Below are positions 54,597 to 63,919 of a stretch of 64,000 nucleotides of DNA, one piece after another (the first letter of the stretch is position 1; the number at the start of each line of letters is the position of its first letter). The notes under the pieces are model-generated. The model had not been told where the DNA came from, ran no database searches, and saw only the letters and a program-made list of their open reading frames with translations. The DNA lies in NCBI GenBank assembly GCA_964469565.1, contig CAYXZD010000001.1, forward strand, positions 372,001 to 436,000, in the 5' to 3' direction. The position numbers and the translations under genes are program-made. The DNA is from GCA-2720975 sp964469565 (GTDB lineage: Bacteria > Planctomycetota > UBA1135 > GCA-002686595).

Positions 54597-54921
54597 CTCT
54601 CGACGAGGTCGCGGGGGGGGCTTGGGGTGCTCAAAGCCCGAAAGTTGTACGTTTTTCGGTGATAGCGCTGCCGACCACCCGGGGGGGCGGGGGCGGATTC
54701 TGGGGTGAGTGGAGGGTCTAGAGACTGGAATTCGTTGGCCAAGATCCTCAAAGTCTACTCAGGTAGGCGGGGCGGGGGAGAAAACCCCGTCCTCATGGTT
54801 GCCGATAGGCCCGCAGTGCTCGCCATGGGGGTCAACATCGACGACCAACCTGCCGATATCAACCTTTCTAGGCGATCCCTTGCGGTTCCTTGTCGCAGTG
54901 CCCCCTCCACAACCCCAGTTT
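54597..54921. other. 325-base non-coding region upstream of the exopolysaccharide export locus
   Basis: No gene with family features; the open frame from 54709 joins the Wza-like gene but the lipoprotein signal only starts at 54922. It contains a run of eight G (54613-54620), a weak CCGAAA/TTTCGG inverted repeat (54638-54643 with 54654-54659) and a stable-looking hairpin of 8 bp with a GAGAAAA loop (GGGCGGGG at 54770-54777, CCCCGTCC at 54785-54792). These could be a leader or a transcription attenuator for the downstream operon. No matching riboswitch class could be named. Confidence 0.5.
54770..54792 (+). promoter_or_regulatory. GC-rich hairpin in the leader of the export operon
   Basis: Left arm GGGCGGGG (54770-54777), loop GAGAAAA, right arm CCCCGTCC (54785-54792), with one G-U pair. 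No T-run follows, so a simple terminator is unlikely; an attenuator or protein-binding leader is possible. Confidence 0.4.
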
Positions 54922-55698
54922 ATGTCCACCCCCCGTCTCTTAGCGCTACTCGCCCTATTCGCTTTTCTAGGTGCCTGCCAGAGTGCTCCGAACAAGCGCG
55001 CGCTCCAATACCTGAATACCTACGGGTTCGGCAAGAAGTACTACGGTAACGCTGAGGAGGAGAATTACGCGACCATTGGGGACACCGTCCAATACCTAGA
55101 TGTATTGCACCCCACCGAGATTTCCGGCTCCCAAAAGGTTGATATCGACGGTACCTTGCTCATGCCCGAGATCGGCATTGTGCATGTGGCTGGGTTTACG
55201 CGCTCAGATATTGAGGCCGTGCTTGAGGAACACTACAGCGTGTTCTATCAAGACACAGATATCTCCGTGCAGATTCGTACCCAGGGAAAGAAGTACTTCA
55301 TCTTCGGTGAGGTTGCGAAGGAGGGCGAGGCGAAGCACCCCGGCGACCTCACTATCTTTGAGGCGGTGATGAAGGCCCAACCAGACGAGAACAGCGCCAA
55401 TTTGGGCCGCGTGCGAATCATGCGCCCCGATCCGGTCAATCCGATGATCATCACAGTCAATATCAACGACATGCTCGATCACGCTGATATGACTTTCAAT
55501 GTTCAGGTTCAGGAGTACGACATCATATTTGTGCCGGCCACTATGCTCGCTGAATTCGCTTATTTCATTGACGACCTCTTATTCCCGGTCAAGCAGTTGC
55601 TGCGTGGAGCCCTTGGCCCACTCTTCGGCTTTGGGAGAGGCCGGCGCCGTGGTCGCGGGGGCGGAGTGCGCGGCAACAATGCATTTGGAGGCTTTTAA
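54922..55698 (+). CDS. Polysaccharide export lipoprotein (Wza-like)
   Basis: A 258-residue protein from ATG 54922: STPRLLALLALFAFLGAC is a lipoprotein signal (lipobox LGAC), which fixes the start. TLLMPEIGIVHVAGFTRSDIEAVLEEHY and YFIFGEVAKEGEAKHPGDLTIFEAVMKAQ are the polysaccharide export (Poly_export) and SLBB-like domains. The C-terminus is Arg/Gly-rich (FGRGRRRGRGGGVRG). It probably forms the outer-membrane export channel. Eleven bases separate it from the Wzz-like gene. Confidence 0.88.
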   Translation: MSTPRLLALLALFAFLGACQSAPNKRALQYLNTYGFGKKYYGNAEEENYATIGDTVQYLDVLHPTEISGSQKVDIDGTLLMPEIGIVHVAGFTRSDIEAVLEEHYSVFYQDTDISVQIRTQGKKYFIFGEVAKEGEAKHPGDLTIFEAVMKAQPDENSANLGRVRIMRPDPVNPMIITVNINDMLDHADMTFNVQVQEYDIIFVPATMLAEFAYFIDDLLFPVKQLLRGALGPLFGFGRGRRRGRGGGVRGNNAFGGF

Positions 55699-55709
55699 GA
55701 GATACACCT

Positions 55710-57326
55710 ATGCCAGTTGAAGTTGAAGCCACAAGTCAGCTAGAGGATGCGCTCCAGGTGCTCCGCAAGCGCGTTCGTTGGGTGCTCATTCCTCTGAGCT
55801 TGTGCCTAGCCTTTGGTACGAGCTTTGCGATCATCGTGCCCAAGAAATTCGTGGCCAGTGAACGCATCATGGTTCGTGATGTAGGTGGGCGTGATGCGCG
55901 CATGGGCACGGCTGGCGGACAGGTAGCATCCCACGTCATTCGGGCACCCAATCGGGTCAAAGCCGTGATCGAAGCCATTGGATGGCCGTGGGCGTCTCTC
56001 ACCAAGCTCGAGCGCGAGTTGCTCATGGAGCGAACGATTGACAACCTCTCGGTGAGTTCGCCCGTGATGGCCAGCACGGTGAAGGAGCAAATTGTCACCA
56101 TCGCCTTTGCACACACACAGCCCGAGCAAGCTTACCGATTCACTAAAGAAATCAGCCTGCGCTGGCGTGAGGAGGTACTAGAGGCCAGTCGAAATGCTAC
56201 ACGCAACGCATTTGTTAGCCTCGGCGATAGGCGCGCGCAGATGCAAGAGCGTCTCGATGAAATCTCGCTGATTGTCTCAGCCAAGCATAAGGAGAATGGC
56301 ATTCCGCCTTGGGACGGGCGCGCAGGCGGGGAGCGGCCCCTCCCCCCTGAATTCGATGCTCTGGATGGTATGCGCCTAGAGCGCCAGACTCTGGCTGACA
56401 CGTTTGTCGAGCGCAGTGCGGAAGTGGTCGCGCTAGAACAGGCCTATGACAAGATGGAGGACATGGTGGCCTTTGAGTCGACCGACGCTGGGCAATCCTT
56501 TGCCGACCGCATGGCTCAGCTCCAGGCGGCGATTAGTGAGCAGGAGCTACGCCTTTCTAGCGAAGGCTATCGGCCTCGCCACTCGGAGTATATGCGTATT
56601 CAAAACACGATCTCGCTCGCCAAGGCCGAAATGGCACGCCTTACGGACGAGCAGACTGGAAGTCTGGCCCCCAAGGACTTGCAGCCCAATCCAGCCAAGC
56701 TGAAGGCCGGGGAGGATCTTAGGGTTGCGCAGGCAGAGCTCATCGCGATGGATGGGCGCCTCGGTGACTTGGACAGTCGCATGAAGAATATGGACGCTCG
56801 TATTCGGGAGTTGCAAACCGTCTATCAAGATCTGCACGACCTGCAGGCTGAGCGGGCACGACTGAACGGTAACCTGACCGAAGTCGAAGACGAGTACACT
56901 CGCATGGACGTCATTTGGACTGAAATGCAAAGCTCGGCTGGCAATCCCTTTCACTTGCTCAAAGGAGCCGAGTTGCCCAATCAGCCGACCGAACCCAGCG
57001 TGCCCCTGATCATCCTTGGTAGTGCCGTGTTGGGGCTGGTGCTTGGGTTGGGCTCCGCGTTCTTGGTCGAATATGGGCGGAATTGTTTTAGGACTGTCAA
57101 CGACATCACACGAGTGATGGCCGTGCCCATTCTGGGTACAGTCAATTCAATCGTTGTGGCACGCCAGCGCCGACGCGCGCGCTGGGCTAGGGCTGTGTTG
57201 GTCTTCTCCACTCTGTTTGTAGTGGTCGGAGTCGCCTTTACCACCTGGGCCTGGAAAACGGGGAGTACACATTTACCAGAGGGCCTCCGCGAGAGCATCG
57301 ATGGGTGGGAGCGCTCCCTCCGCTAG
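55710..57326 (+). CDS. Wzz/GumC-type polysaccharide chain-length determinant
   Basis: A 538-residue protein. Three hydrophobic segments: near residue 24-44 (VLIPLSLCLAFGTSFAIIV), ~430-455 and ~485-510 (VLVFSTLFVVVGVAF). The region between the first two is long and coiled-coil-like (AELIAMDGRLGDLDSRMKN), as in Wzz/GumC proteins that set chain length. No BY-kinase domain is fused at the C-terminus and no separate kinase follows. The protein would couple polymerisation and export. Confidence 0.85.
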   Translation: MPVEVEATSQLEDALQVLRKRVRWVLIPLSLCLAFGTSFAIIVPKKFVASERIMVRDVGGRDARMGTAGGQVASHVIRAPNRVKAVIEAIGWPWASLTKLERELLMERTIDNLSVSSPVMASTVKEQIVTIAFAHTQPEQAYRFTKEISLRWREEVLEASRNATRNAFVSLGDRRAQMQERLDEISLIVSAKHKENGIPPWDGRAGGERPLPPEFDALDGMRLERQTLADTFVERSAEVVALEQAYDKMEDMVAFESTDAGQSFADRMAQLQAAISEQELRLSSEGYRPRHSEYMRIQNTISLAKAEMARLTDEQTGSLAPKDLQPNPAKLKAGEDLRVAQAELIAMDGRLGDLDSRMKNMDARIRELQTVYQDLHDLQAERARLNGNLTEVEDEYTRMDVIWTEMQSSAGNPFHLLKGAELPNQPTEPSVPLIILGSAVLGLVLGLGSAFLVEYGRNCFRTVNDITRVMAVPILGTVNSIVVARQRRRARWARAVLVFSTLFVVVGVAFTTWAWKTGSTHLPEGLRESIDGWERSLR

Positions 57327-57350
57327 GCCTCCCAGGCCTAGAGTCCCTCC

Positions 57351-58748
57351 ATGCGCGATGTCCTCGTAGCGCTGATCTGCCTCGCGGCGCTGCCGCTTAG
57401 CTTTCGCAAGCCGTTTATCGGCCTCCTATTCTTCTCGGTCCTGGCATACATGAGGTTGCAGGACCTGGCCTGGGGATTTGCGCGAGAAATGCGCTGGTCT
57501 TTCTATGTTGCCATTGTGACCTTTGCCGGGTTTCTCCTGTCGGATGAGAAGTACAAGCCCACTGTAAACGCACGAACGATTCTGATGGTCGTTCTCGTGG
57601 TGGTCATCGGGGTCGGGCATTTCCTGATGTCTGAGGGGCGGGAAGCCATCGATGTGACCAAGTACATCGACTATGTGAAGATTATTGGTATTGCGATTTT
57701 TACAACCGCCATTGTTCGCACCCGGGAGCACCTGCGCATCCTGATTTGGGTGATCGCCATGAGTTTTGCGTTCTATGGCGTCAAGGCGGGTGTCGCGGGA
57801 ATCGTGAAGCTCGGGGATGTGTATATCAAGCGCGGCCCTGGCGGCATGATCGAGGATAACAACGATTTCGCCCTAGCGCTTGGGATGTCGATCCCCCTGT
57901 TGCTCCACCTAGCGACTTCTGAGCGGCGCGCCATCCTGAGCAAGGGGGTCATGCTCATGATTCCCTTGACGATGATCGCTGTGGTACTCACACGCTCCCG
58001 TGGCGGCACTCTGGCGATGGCTTTTTGCGTGTTCATCTTGGTGTGGCGCTCGCAACGTCGTTTGGTCGGAGTGGCGTTGGCGGGTCTAGCTGTTGTGACA
58101 GTTTTCCTGCTGGCACCTCAGGAGTACAAAGAACGGATCTACACCATCAAGGACTACGAGAAGGATGGTTCCGCAACGGGGCGACTGAAAGCCTGGGGGA
58201 TCGCCTTGCGCATGGTGCAGGGAAACCCCATTTGGGGAGTTGGCTTCGGGCGGTTTCAAGAAAACTACGCCGCGTACGATCCCCATCCGACCCCCGACAT
58301 CATTGCTGGTCGGGGGGTTATTGTGGCCCATAATAGCTATCTACAAATCTGGGCTGAATGTGGCACGATCGCGTTTGTGTGTTACCTGGCCTTGATCGCG
58401 TTGTCATTGCTCGATTTATGGACCCTTCGAAAGCAGGCACGGCGCAGATACCATTCCAGTTGGATCCTCTCCTACTGCACGATGTTTGAAGCAGCGTTGG
58501 GTACCTTTATCCTGGGGAGTGTATTCTTGAATCGTGCGCACTTTGATCTGATCTACCACTACGTGGCGATCATCATTGTCTTTGGTCGCGTCGCTCGTTC
58601 TGAGATGGCTGATGAAGCGCGCTATCCTGCGAGGTATCTGGGCAGTCGGCGTGGCGATTTGAGTTTTGTGGAAAGCCCTGGCTTTGGGCGAACCCCGAAA
58701 ACTGCCGCACGCTTCCGCGTTCCTCTCGTGATCGGGCAGGGGGGCTAG
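57351..58748 (+). CDS. O-antigen ligase/polymerase family protein (XrtA-type)
   Basis: A 465-residue polytopic membrane protein with about ten hydrophobic segments. PFIGLLFFSVLAYMRLQDLAWGFA and KRGPGGMIEDNNDFALALGMSIPLL resemble the DUF5935/O-antigen ligase proteins linked to exosortase A systems; GVGFGRFQENYA and VIVAHNSYLQIWAECG are Wzy_C-type blocks. It could polymerise repeat units or ligate polysaccharide to an acceptor. 24 bases after the Wzz-like gene and five bases before asnB. Confidence 0.85.
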   Translation: MRDVLVALICLAALPLSFRKPFIGLLFFSVLAYMRLQDLAWGFAREMRWSFYVAIVTFAGFLLSDEKYKPTVNARTILMVVLVVVIGVGHFLMSEGREAIDVTKYIDYVKIIGIAIFTTAIVRTREHLRILIWVIAMSFAFYGVKAGVAGIVKLGDVYIKRGPGGMIEDNNDFALALGMSIPLLLHLATSERRAILSKGVMLMIPLTMIAVVLTRSRGGTLAMAFCVFILVWRSQRRLVGVALAGLAVVTVFLLAPQEYKERIYTIKDYEKDGSATGRLKAWGIALRMVQGNPIWGVGFGRFQENYAAYDPHPTPDIIAGRGVIVAHNSYLQIWAECGTIAFVCYLALIALSLLDLWTLRKQARRRYHSSWILSYCTMFEAALGTFILGSVFLNRAHFDLIYHYVAIIIVFGRVARSEMADEARYPARYLGSRRGDLSFVESPGFGRTPKTAARFRVPLVIGQGG

Positions 58749-58753
58749 GCGGA

Positions 58754-60646
58754 GTGTGTGGACATGCCGGATTTGTCCGGCTTGACGGGGCAGCCGGGTT
58801 GGATCGTGCCTGCCTCGAGCGCATGACGGAGAGCCTCGTGCATCGCGGACCTGACGAGGGCAGCGTGCTCTTGCGAGGTCCGGTGGGCCTCGGTTTTCGC
58901 AGACTGTCGATCATCGATGTGGCTGGAGGGCAGCAACCCATTGAGAGTGCTGACGGCCAGGTCGCAGTGGTGGGCAATGGGGAGATCTACAATCACCATG
59001 AGTTGCGAACGGAACTCACTCGGCAGGGTGCGCAGTTTTCGACGGGGTCCGACATCGAAACCTTGTTGCACTTGTATATCCAGAGGGGGCCAGGATTCGA
59101 GCAGGAGCTCGTAGGGATGTATTCCTTTTGTATTGTGGATTGGCGTGATCCGAACGGTGTCCGCGTTTTACTCGGGCGGGACCGGCTAGGCATCAAGCCC
59201 TTGTATTGGGCGCTGACTTCCGCTGGTCTGATCTGGGCCAGCGAACCCAAAGGGATCCTTGCGAGTGGCCAGCTCCCGCGGGAGGCGGACCCATCGGCCC
59301 TTGTCGACTACTTGGTTCAAGGCTACGTCAGCGGGACCCACTCCTCCTGGGCGGGCATTCAGCGCTTGGCCCCGGCGCACACCTTGTCCTGGTCCCCAGG
59401 ACGGCCGGTGAACATCAAGCGCTATTGGGATTTGCCCCACGATTGCCTGCGTGAGCCGTGCACCCAAGAAGAGGTTCTCCAACTCCTCGATACTTGTGTG
59501 GCTGACCGGTTGGAGTCCGAGGTTCCCTTGGGGGCATTCCTCTCTGGTGGGGTGGATTCAAGTGCTGTTGTCGATTCGATGGCGCGCAGCCAGGGCACTT
59601 CCCCGATTGTTTGTTCCGTGGGCTTTGATGAACGCAGTCACGATGAGCTGGCCCTAGCTCAAGCGACGGCTCGCTCGCTTGAAGCCACTCAGTACACCCA
59701 AGTCCTTCGGGCGGATCCGGGATTGGCGACCGAGGTCCTCCCCTGGTACTTCGATGAACCTCACGCAGATCCCTCGACTGTTCCCACCTACCTTGTCTCC
59801 AAAATGGCGCGGGAACACGTGACCGTTGCCCTCTCTGGTGATGGGGGAGATGAGACGTTTGCTGGGTATCGGCGTTATGTCCATGACTTCGCCGAGAACC
59901 GGTTGAGGCGTGCTGTAGGACCCTGGGGGCGTTCCATCTCGGGCGCACTGGGCCGGTTGTACCCCAAACTGGATTGGGCGCCGCGGCCCCTGCGTGCCAA
60001 GACCTTTCTTGCCCATCTCGGGACTTCAGGGGCGCGCGCGTACTTCGACAGCGTCAACCAAGCCTCACTCTCTGCTGTGCGAGGTTTGCTCAATCCTGAT
60101 CTTAATCGTGAGCTCACGGATCATGACCCATTTGATGCGTTTGAGAATCACTATTCACGGCCCCGCATCGATTGCCCCGTGTATCGGGCTCAATACGTAG
60201 ATTTCCACACCAATCTACCGGATCGAATCCTTGCGAAGGTGGACCGGGCTTCCATGGGGGTGTCGCTGGAGGTGCGCGTTCCGATGCTGGATCACCGTTT
60301 CGTCGAACGATTTGCACACTTGCCTGCAGCTCAGAAAATCCGGGCGGGGAGGGGCAAGCACGCATTGCGTGAGTCGCTTCGTTCTCGTCTGAGTGGCGAT
60401 GTGCTCGATGGTGCAAAGCGCGGGTTTGATACCCCGATTCAGGCATGGTTGCGGGGCCCACTCAAGAACGCTCTGGATGAAGGATTGCGTAGTTTGCCCA
60501 CCGATTGGTTCATTCCGGATGCTGTGCAAACAATTGCACAGGAGCACGCGAGAGGGCGTCGCGATCATTCGAGGTTGCTGTGGAGTTTACTCGTGCTTGA
60601 GCATTGGCGTCGCCGCCATGGGGTTGTGGGGGTGGCCAGCTCGTGA
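58754..60646 (+). CDS. asnB: Glutamine-dependent asparagine synthase-like amidotransferase (XrtA-type)
   Basis: A 630-residue protein starting at GTG 58754. After Met removal Cys2 (CGHAGFV) is the glutaminase nucleophile; VVGNGEIYNHHELR is typical of AsnB. The synthetase half has the PP-loop SGGVDSSA and SGDGGDETFAGYRRY. The family is also found in exosortase-A/polysaccharide loci (TIGR03108-type), where it may amidate uronic acids or a peptide part rather than make asparagine. The next GT overlaps its stop by four bases. Confidence 0.88.
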   Translation: MCGHAGFVRLDGAAGLDRACLERMTESLVHRGPDEGSVLLRGPVGLGFRRLSIIDVAGGQQPIESADGQVAVVGNGEIYNHHELRTELTRQGAQFSTGSDIETLLHLYIQRGPGFEQELVGMYSFCIVDWRDPNGVRVLLGRDRLGIKPLYWALTSAGLIWASEPKGILASGQLPREADPSALVDYLVQGYVSGTHSSWAGIQRLAPAHTLSWSPGRPVNIKRYWDLPHDCLREPCTQEEVLQLLDTCVADRLESEVPLGAFLSGGVDSSAVVDSMARSQGTSPIVCSVGFDERSHDELALAQATARSLEATQYTQVLRADPGLATEVLPWYFDEPHADPSTVPTYLVSKMAREHVTVALSGDGGDETFAGYRRYVHDFAENRLRRAVGPWGRSISGALGRLYPKLDWAPRPLRAKTFLAHLGTSGARAYFDSVNQASLSAVRGLLNPDLNRELTDHDPFDAFENHYSRPRIDCPVYRAQYVDFHTNLPDRILAKVDRASMGVSLEVRVPMLDHRFVERFAHLPAAQKIRAGRGKHALRESLRSRLSGDVLDGAKRGFDTPIQAWLRGPLKNALDEGLRSLPTDWFIPDAVQTIAQEHARGRRDHSRLLWSLLVLEHWRRRHGVVGVASS

Positions 60647-61794
60647 AGGCCCCTCTGGATGTGGCTGTTGTGACATCACTGTTCCCCAGCCCGGGCAGGC
60701 CTCGAGAGGGTGTGTTTGCAGCCCAGCGTTGGCGGCGCATGTCCCAGAGGGGGCATAATGTGCGCATCATCCACCCACAACCCTTCGCTCCACCTCTGGT
60801 GGGGGGGCGTTGGGCGGACATTCGAGAGAGGCCGGCAGAGGAAGTTCGTGGGCGATTGGTGATTCACAGGCCCCGCTACTTGCACATCCCTCGTTTCGAT
60901 CGTTGGAATGCCTATCGGTTTGCTGGGGCAGCAGAGGCTGGATTGCATGACGGTGAAATCGTCGTCTGTGACTATGCATGGCCTGCGAGCGCCTTGGCTC
61001 CCCGGTGCCGAGCACGGGGCCAAGCCTGCTGGATCAACGGCCGGGGCTCGGATGTACTTGAAGTGGCGGGAGAGGCCGGCCTGGGTGGGGTGCTCGCAAA
61101 GTACTTAGCCGCCAGTACCGGCTGGATGGGGGTGAGCCAAGACCTCGTAGAGCACATGGATACTCTTGCAGAACAGGCCGGGCGGAGCCGTTGCGGTCAA
61201 TTGGTTCCCAATGGTGTGGATCTAGATTTATTCATCCCTCGAGAGACCAGCGGTTGCCGACAAGTTCTTCAGCTTGATTCCGAGGGGCCCTTGGTGCTCG
61301 TCGTTGGGCACTTGATACCTCGCAAAGACCCTCTGCTGGCCCTTGAGGTATTCGCTCGAGTGTGCCCATCCGTCGGCCGCCTGCTCTTTATCGGGAGTGG
61401 GCCCTTAGAAGGGGATGTTGCCCGTCGGGCTGCTTCGCTGGGCTTGGCGGATAGGGTTACATTGCTTGGCGAGTGTGATCCTGAGCAGCTGGGACACTAC
61501 TACGGCGCTGCGGATTTGACTCTGCTGGTGTCCAAGCGCGAGGGCAGGCCCAATGTTGTCCTCGAAGCCCTGGCCTCGGGCTGTCCCGTTCTTGCGACCG
61601 ATGTGGGTGGCACTCGGGAGATTCTCGGTCCGGGTCAGTGGCTCTGTGAATCCCGTGATGTGGATGCGCTCGCCCAAAGGGCGACAGCACTGCTTGAGTC
61701 GCCACCCACGCCACAGTCCTTACGCTCCCTTGTTGAAGGCCTCACATGGGACGCCTCATGCGCTACTCTTGAGGACTTGCTGCGCAGTGCATGA
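60643..61794 (+). CDS. Glycosyltransferase family 4 (XrtA-locus type)
   Basis: A 383-residue protein from GTG 60643 (GTGA overlap with asnB). VAVVTSLFPSPGRPREGVFAAQRW is the N-terminal block of a well-populated GT4 group; LVLVVGHLIPRKDPLLALEVF and SKREGRPNVVLEALASGCP (E-x7-E) form the donor site. Substrate unknown. A second frame in this region is a shadow. Confidence 0.9.
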   Translation: MKAPLDVAVVTSLFPSPGRPREGVFAAQRWRRMSQRGHNVRIIHPQPFAPPLVGGRWADIRERPAEEVRGRLVIHRPRYLHIPRFDRWNAYRFAGAAEAGLHDGEIVVCDYAWPASALAPRCRARGQACWINGRGSDVLEVAGEAGLGGVLAKYLAASTGWMGVSQDLVEHMDTLAEQAGRSRCGQLVPNGVDLDLFIPRETSGCRQVLQLDSEGPLVLVVGHLIPRKDPLLALEVFARVCPSVGRLLFIGSGPLEGDVARRAASLGLADRVTLLGECDPEQLGHYYGAADLTLLVSKREGRPNVVLEALASGCPVLATDVGGTREILGPGQWLCESRDVDALAQRATALLESPPTPQSLRSLVEGLTWDASCATLEDLLRSA

Positions 61795-63002
61795 TCGGGC
61801 TATCCATGAAGATCCTCTATCACCACCGAACCCAGGCTGAAGACGGCCAGGCAGTGCACATTCGTTCCCTGATTGCTGCATTCGTTGAGCAGGGCCATTC
61901 TGTGTATGAGGAGGCCCTCGTGCGCCGTATGCAGGCTCCAGCGGGCGGTCCAGTGATGGCCCCGCCCAAGCCAGTTCGTGTTGAGGAGCAGCCCGCAAGA
62001 ATCGCCGGTGGTTGGTCCGCACTCGGTAGCATTCCCCGATTCATGCGAGAGTTGGCGGAGTACAGCTATGCTGTGCCCGCTCGGCATCGATTGGTCCAAG
62101 CCGGCCGGGGCTTTGGGGCAGAGTTACTTTATGAGCGTTATGCCTTTGGGAATACGGCGGGTGTCAGCGCAGCACGCCAACTCGGGATTCCACTCATCCT
62201 GGAAGTCAACTCACCCATGGTCCTTGAGCTCACCAAGACGCGCGGCATCACCTTCAAGGGATTAGCGAGGCGAACGGAGAACTGGGTTTTTCAACAGGCA
62301 GACCTTGTCTGTGTCGTAACCCAAGTTCTTGGGGACATGCTGGTGGATTTGGGTGTAGACCCATCCCGTCTCATCGTGACGCCCAATGGTGTGAATCTTA
62401 AGGCGTTTTCAAAGCCCGACCGCGAGCGGGCCCGAGAGCAATTGGGCTTGGCGGGTGTGCAGGGGCCGGTGCTTGGTTTCGTGGGCTATTCCCGTCCCTG
62501 GCATCGGCTGGATCTTGTGGTGGATGGGTTGAGCCGTCCTGAACTCGCGCAGGCTCATCTTGTCTTGATCGGTGAGGGGCCTGCTCATCCTGAGCTTGCT
62601 CAGCGCGCTATCCATGCGGGCGTGAGTGACAGGGTTCACTTCGCCGGCTCGCGACCTCACATTGAGATTCCATCCCTGTTGCCCGCTTTTGATCTTGGAC
62701 TGGTACCTGCGATCAATCCCTACGCATCGCCCCTCAAATTGCATGAGTACATGGCTGCTGGCATTCCCAGTGTGGTACCCGACCAGCCAAATCTTCGTGA
62801 AGTCCTCAACGATGGTGTGGAGGCGGTTTTCTTTAGGGCTGAGGATGGCGGAGCCTTGGTGGAAGCCGTGATTCGCCTTGTTCGTGACCCCGCAGGCATG
62901 GTCCTCATGGGGGAGCGTGCCAAGGAAACATTGCTGCAGCGCGATCTAACTTGGGAAGGCAATGCAAGACGGGTGATTTCTGCAACGGAGACACTCAAAT
63001 GA
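61791..63002 (+). CDS. Glycosyltransferase family 4
   Basis: A 403-residue protein. MKILYHHRTQAEDGQAVHIRSLI begins at the ATG of 61806; the ATG at 61791 overlaps the previous stop (ATGA) and adds five residues. LGFVGYSRPWHRLDLVVDGL, and NPYASPLKLHEYMAAGIPS (donor-site loop with Glu at the second E) belong to GT4. Donor and acceptor unknown. ATGA overlap with the deacetylase gene. Confidence 0.9.
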   Translation: MIGLSMKILYHHRTQAEDGQAVHIRSLIAAFVEQGHSVYEEALVRRMQAPAGGPVMAPPKPVRVEEQPARIAGGWSALGSIPRFMRELAEYSYAVPARHRLVQAGRGFGAELLYERYAFGNTAGVSAARQLGIPLILEVNSPMVLELTKTRGITFKGLARRTENWVFQQADLVCVVTQVLGDMLVDLGVDPSRLIVTPNGVNLKAFSKPDRERAREQLGLAGVQGPVLGFVGYSRPWHRLDLVVDGLSRPELAQAHLVLIGEGPAHPELAQRAIHAGVSDRVHFAGSRPHIEIPSLLPAFDLGLVPAINPYASPLKLHEYMAAGIPSVVPDQPNLREVLNDGVEAVFFRAEDGGALVEAVIRLVRDPAGMVLMGERAKETLLQRDLTWEGNARRVISATETLK

Positions 63003-63919
63003 GCAGACCATTGCTGCACGCGCTTTCATTTGATGTTGAAGAGTATTTTCACGTGGCGAATCTCGCCCACCAGTTCCCCGCTGAGAGCTGGGACGGCATC
63101 GAGAGCCGCTTGGATGTAGGCATGGACCTGGTCCTCAAGACTCTCGCTAAGCATGACTCACACGCGACATTCTTCTTCTTGGGTTGGGTGGCCCAGCGGA
63201 GACCTGATCTCGTGCGGAGATGCCATGAGGAGGGGCATGAGGTGGCGAGTCATGGATTTGACCACCGTTTTCTATGGGATGTTGGACCTGAGGGTCTGGA
63301 TGAGCATCTGGGGCAAACCGAGAATGCCATCGTAAATGCAGGCGTGCCGAAGCCTGTGGGATTTCGAGCGTCGACGTTTACATTGACCCATGAAACGCGG
63401 TGGGCATTTGAGATTCTAGCTCGCCGCGGCTACCGCTATGACTCGAGTGTGCACCCGGTCCACCACCCTCTCTATGGCATTCCAGACTTCAATCCTGGGA
63501 TTTCCCAGGTAGACACTCCGGCCGGCGCCCTGATTGAGTTTCCCGTGGCAACCCTTCCTTTCTGCGGCCGCAATCTGCCTGTGGGGGGGGGAGGCTATTT
63601 CCGATTGTTGCCCGGCGCGATTCATCGCTGGGCGGTGGGTCGGCTAGAGGCCAGCCGCCGTCCTGCTGCCCTGTATCTACACCCGTGGGAATTTGATCCA
63701 CAGCAGCCAAGGGTGCCGGCTCCAGCCTTGAAACGTTGGCGCCACTATCTAAACCTCGATCGCAGCTTGGCGCGCTTGGAGCAGTTGCTGTCGCGCTTCC
63801 AGTTTGGCTCGATGGCGGCGGTTTTGGATAGCCACCCCATTGGGACTCATCCCCGACTCAATCATGAGCGCCAGACTCAGTCTTTAGAATCCTCCGAGTC
63901 TGAGCCGGACTGTGGCTGA
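62999..63919 (+). CDS. Polysaccharide deacetylase family protein, PEP-CTERM-locus type
   Basis: A 306-residue protein from ATG 62999. LSFDVEEYFHVANL, HATFFFLGWVAQRRPDLVRRCHEEGHEVASHGFDHRFL (D-x-D-like and H-x3-H metal motifs) and GFRASTFTLTHETRWAFEIL match the TIGR03006 deacetylases of exosortase-A/EPS loci. A Gly-rich GGGGYFRLLPGAIH follows; it is encoded by a run of nine G (63583-63591). The enzyme probably removes acetyl groups from the growing polysaccharide. Its 3' end overlaps a convergent partial gene. Confidence 0.93.
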   Translation: MSRPLLHALSFDVEEYFHVANLAHQFPAESWDGIESRLDVGMDLVLKTLAKHDSHATFFFLGWVAQRRPDLVRRCHEEGHEVASHGFDHRFLWDVGPEGLDEHLGQTENAIVNAGVPKPVGFRASTFTLTHETRWAFEILARRGYRYDSSVHPVHHPLYGIPDFNPGISQVDTPAGALIEFPVATLPFCGRNLPVGGGGYFRLLPGAIHRWAVGRLEASRRPAALYLHPWEFDPQQPRVPAPALKRWRHYLNLDRSLARLEQLLSRFQFGSMAAVLDSHPIGTHPRLNHERQTQSLESSESEPDCG

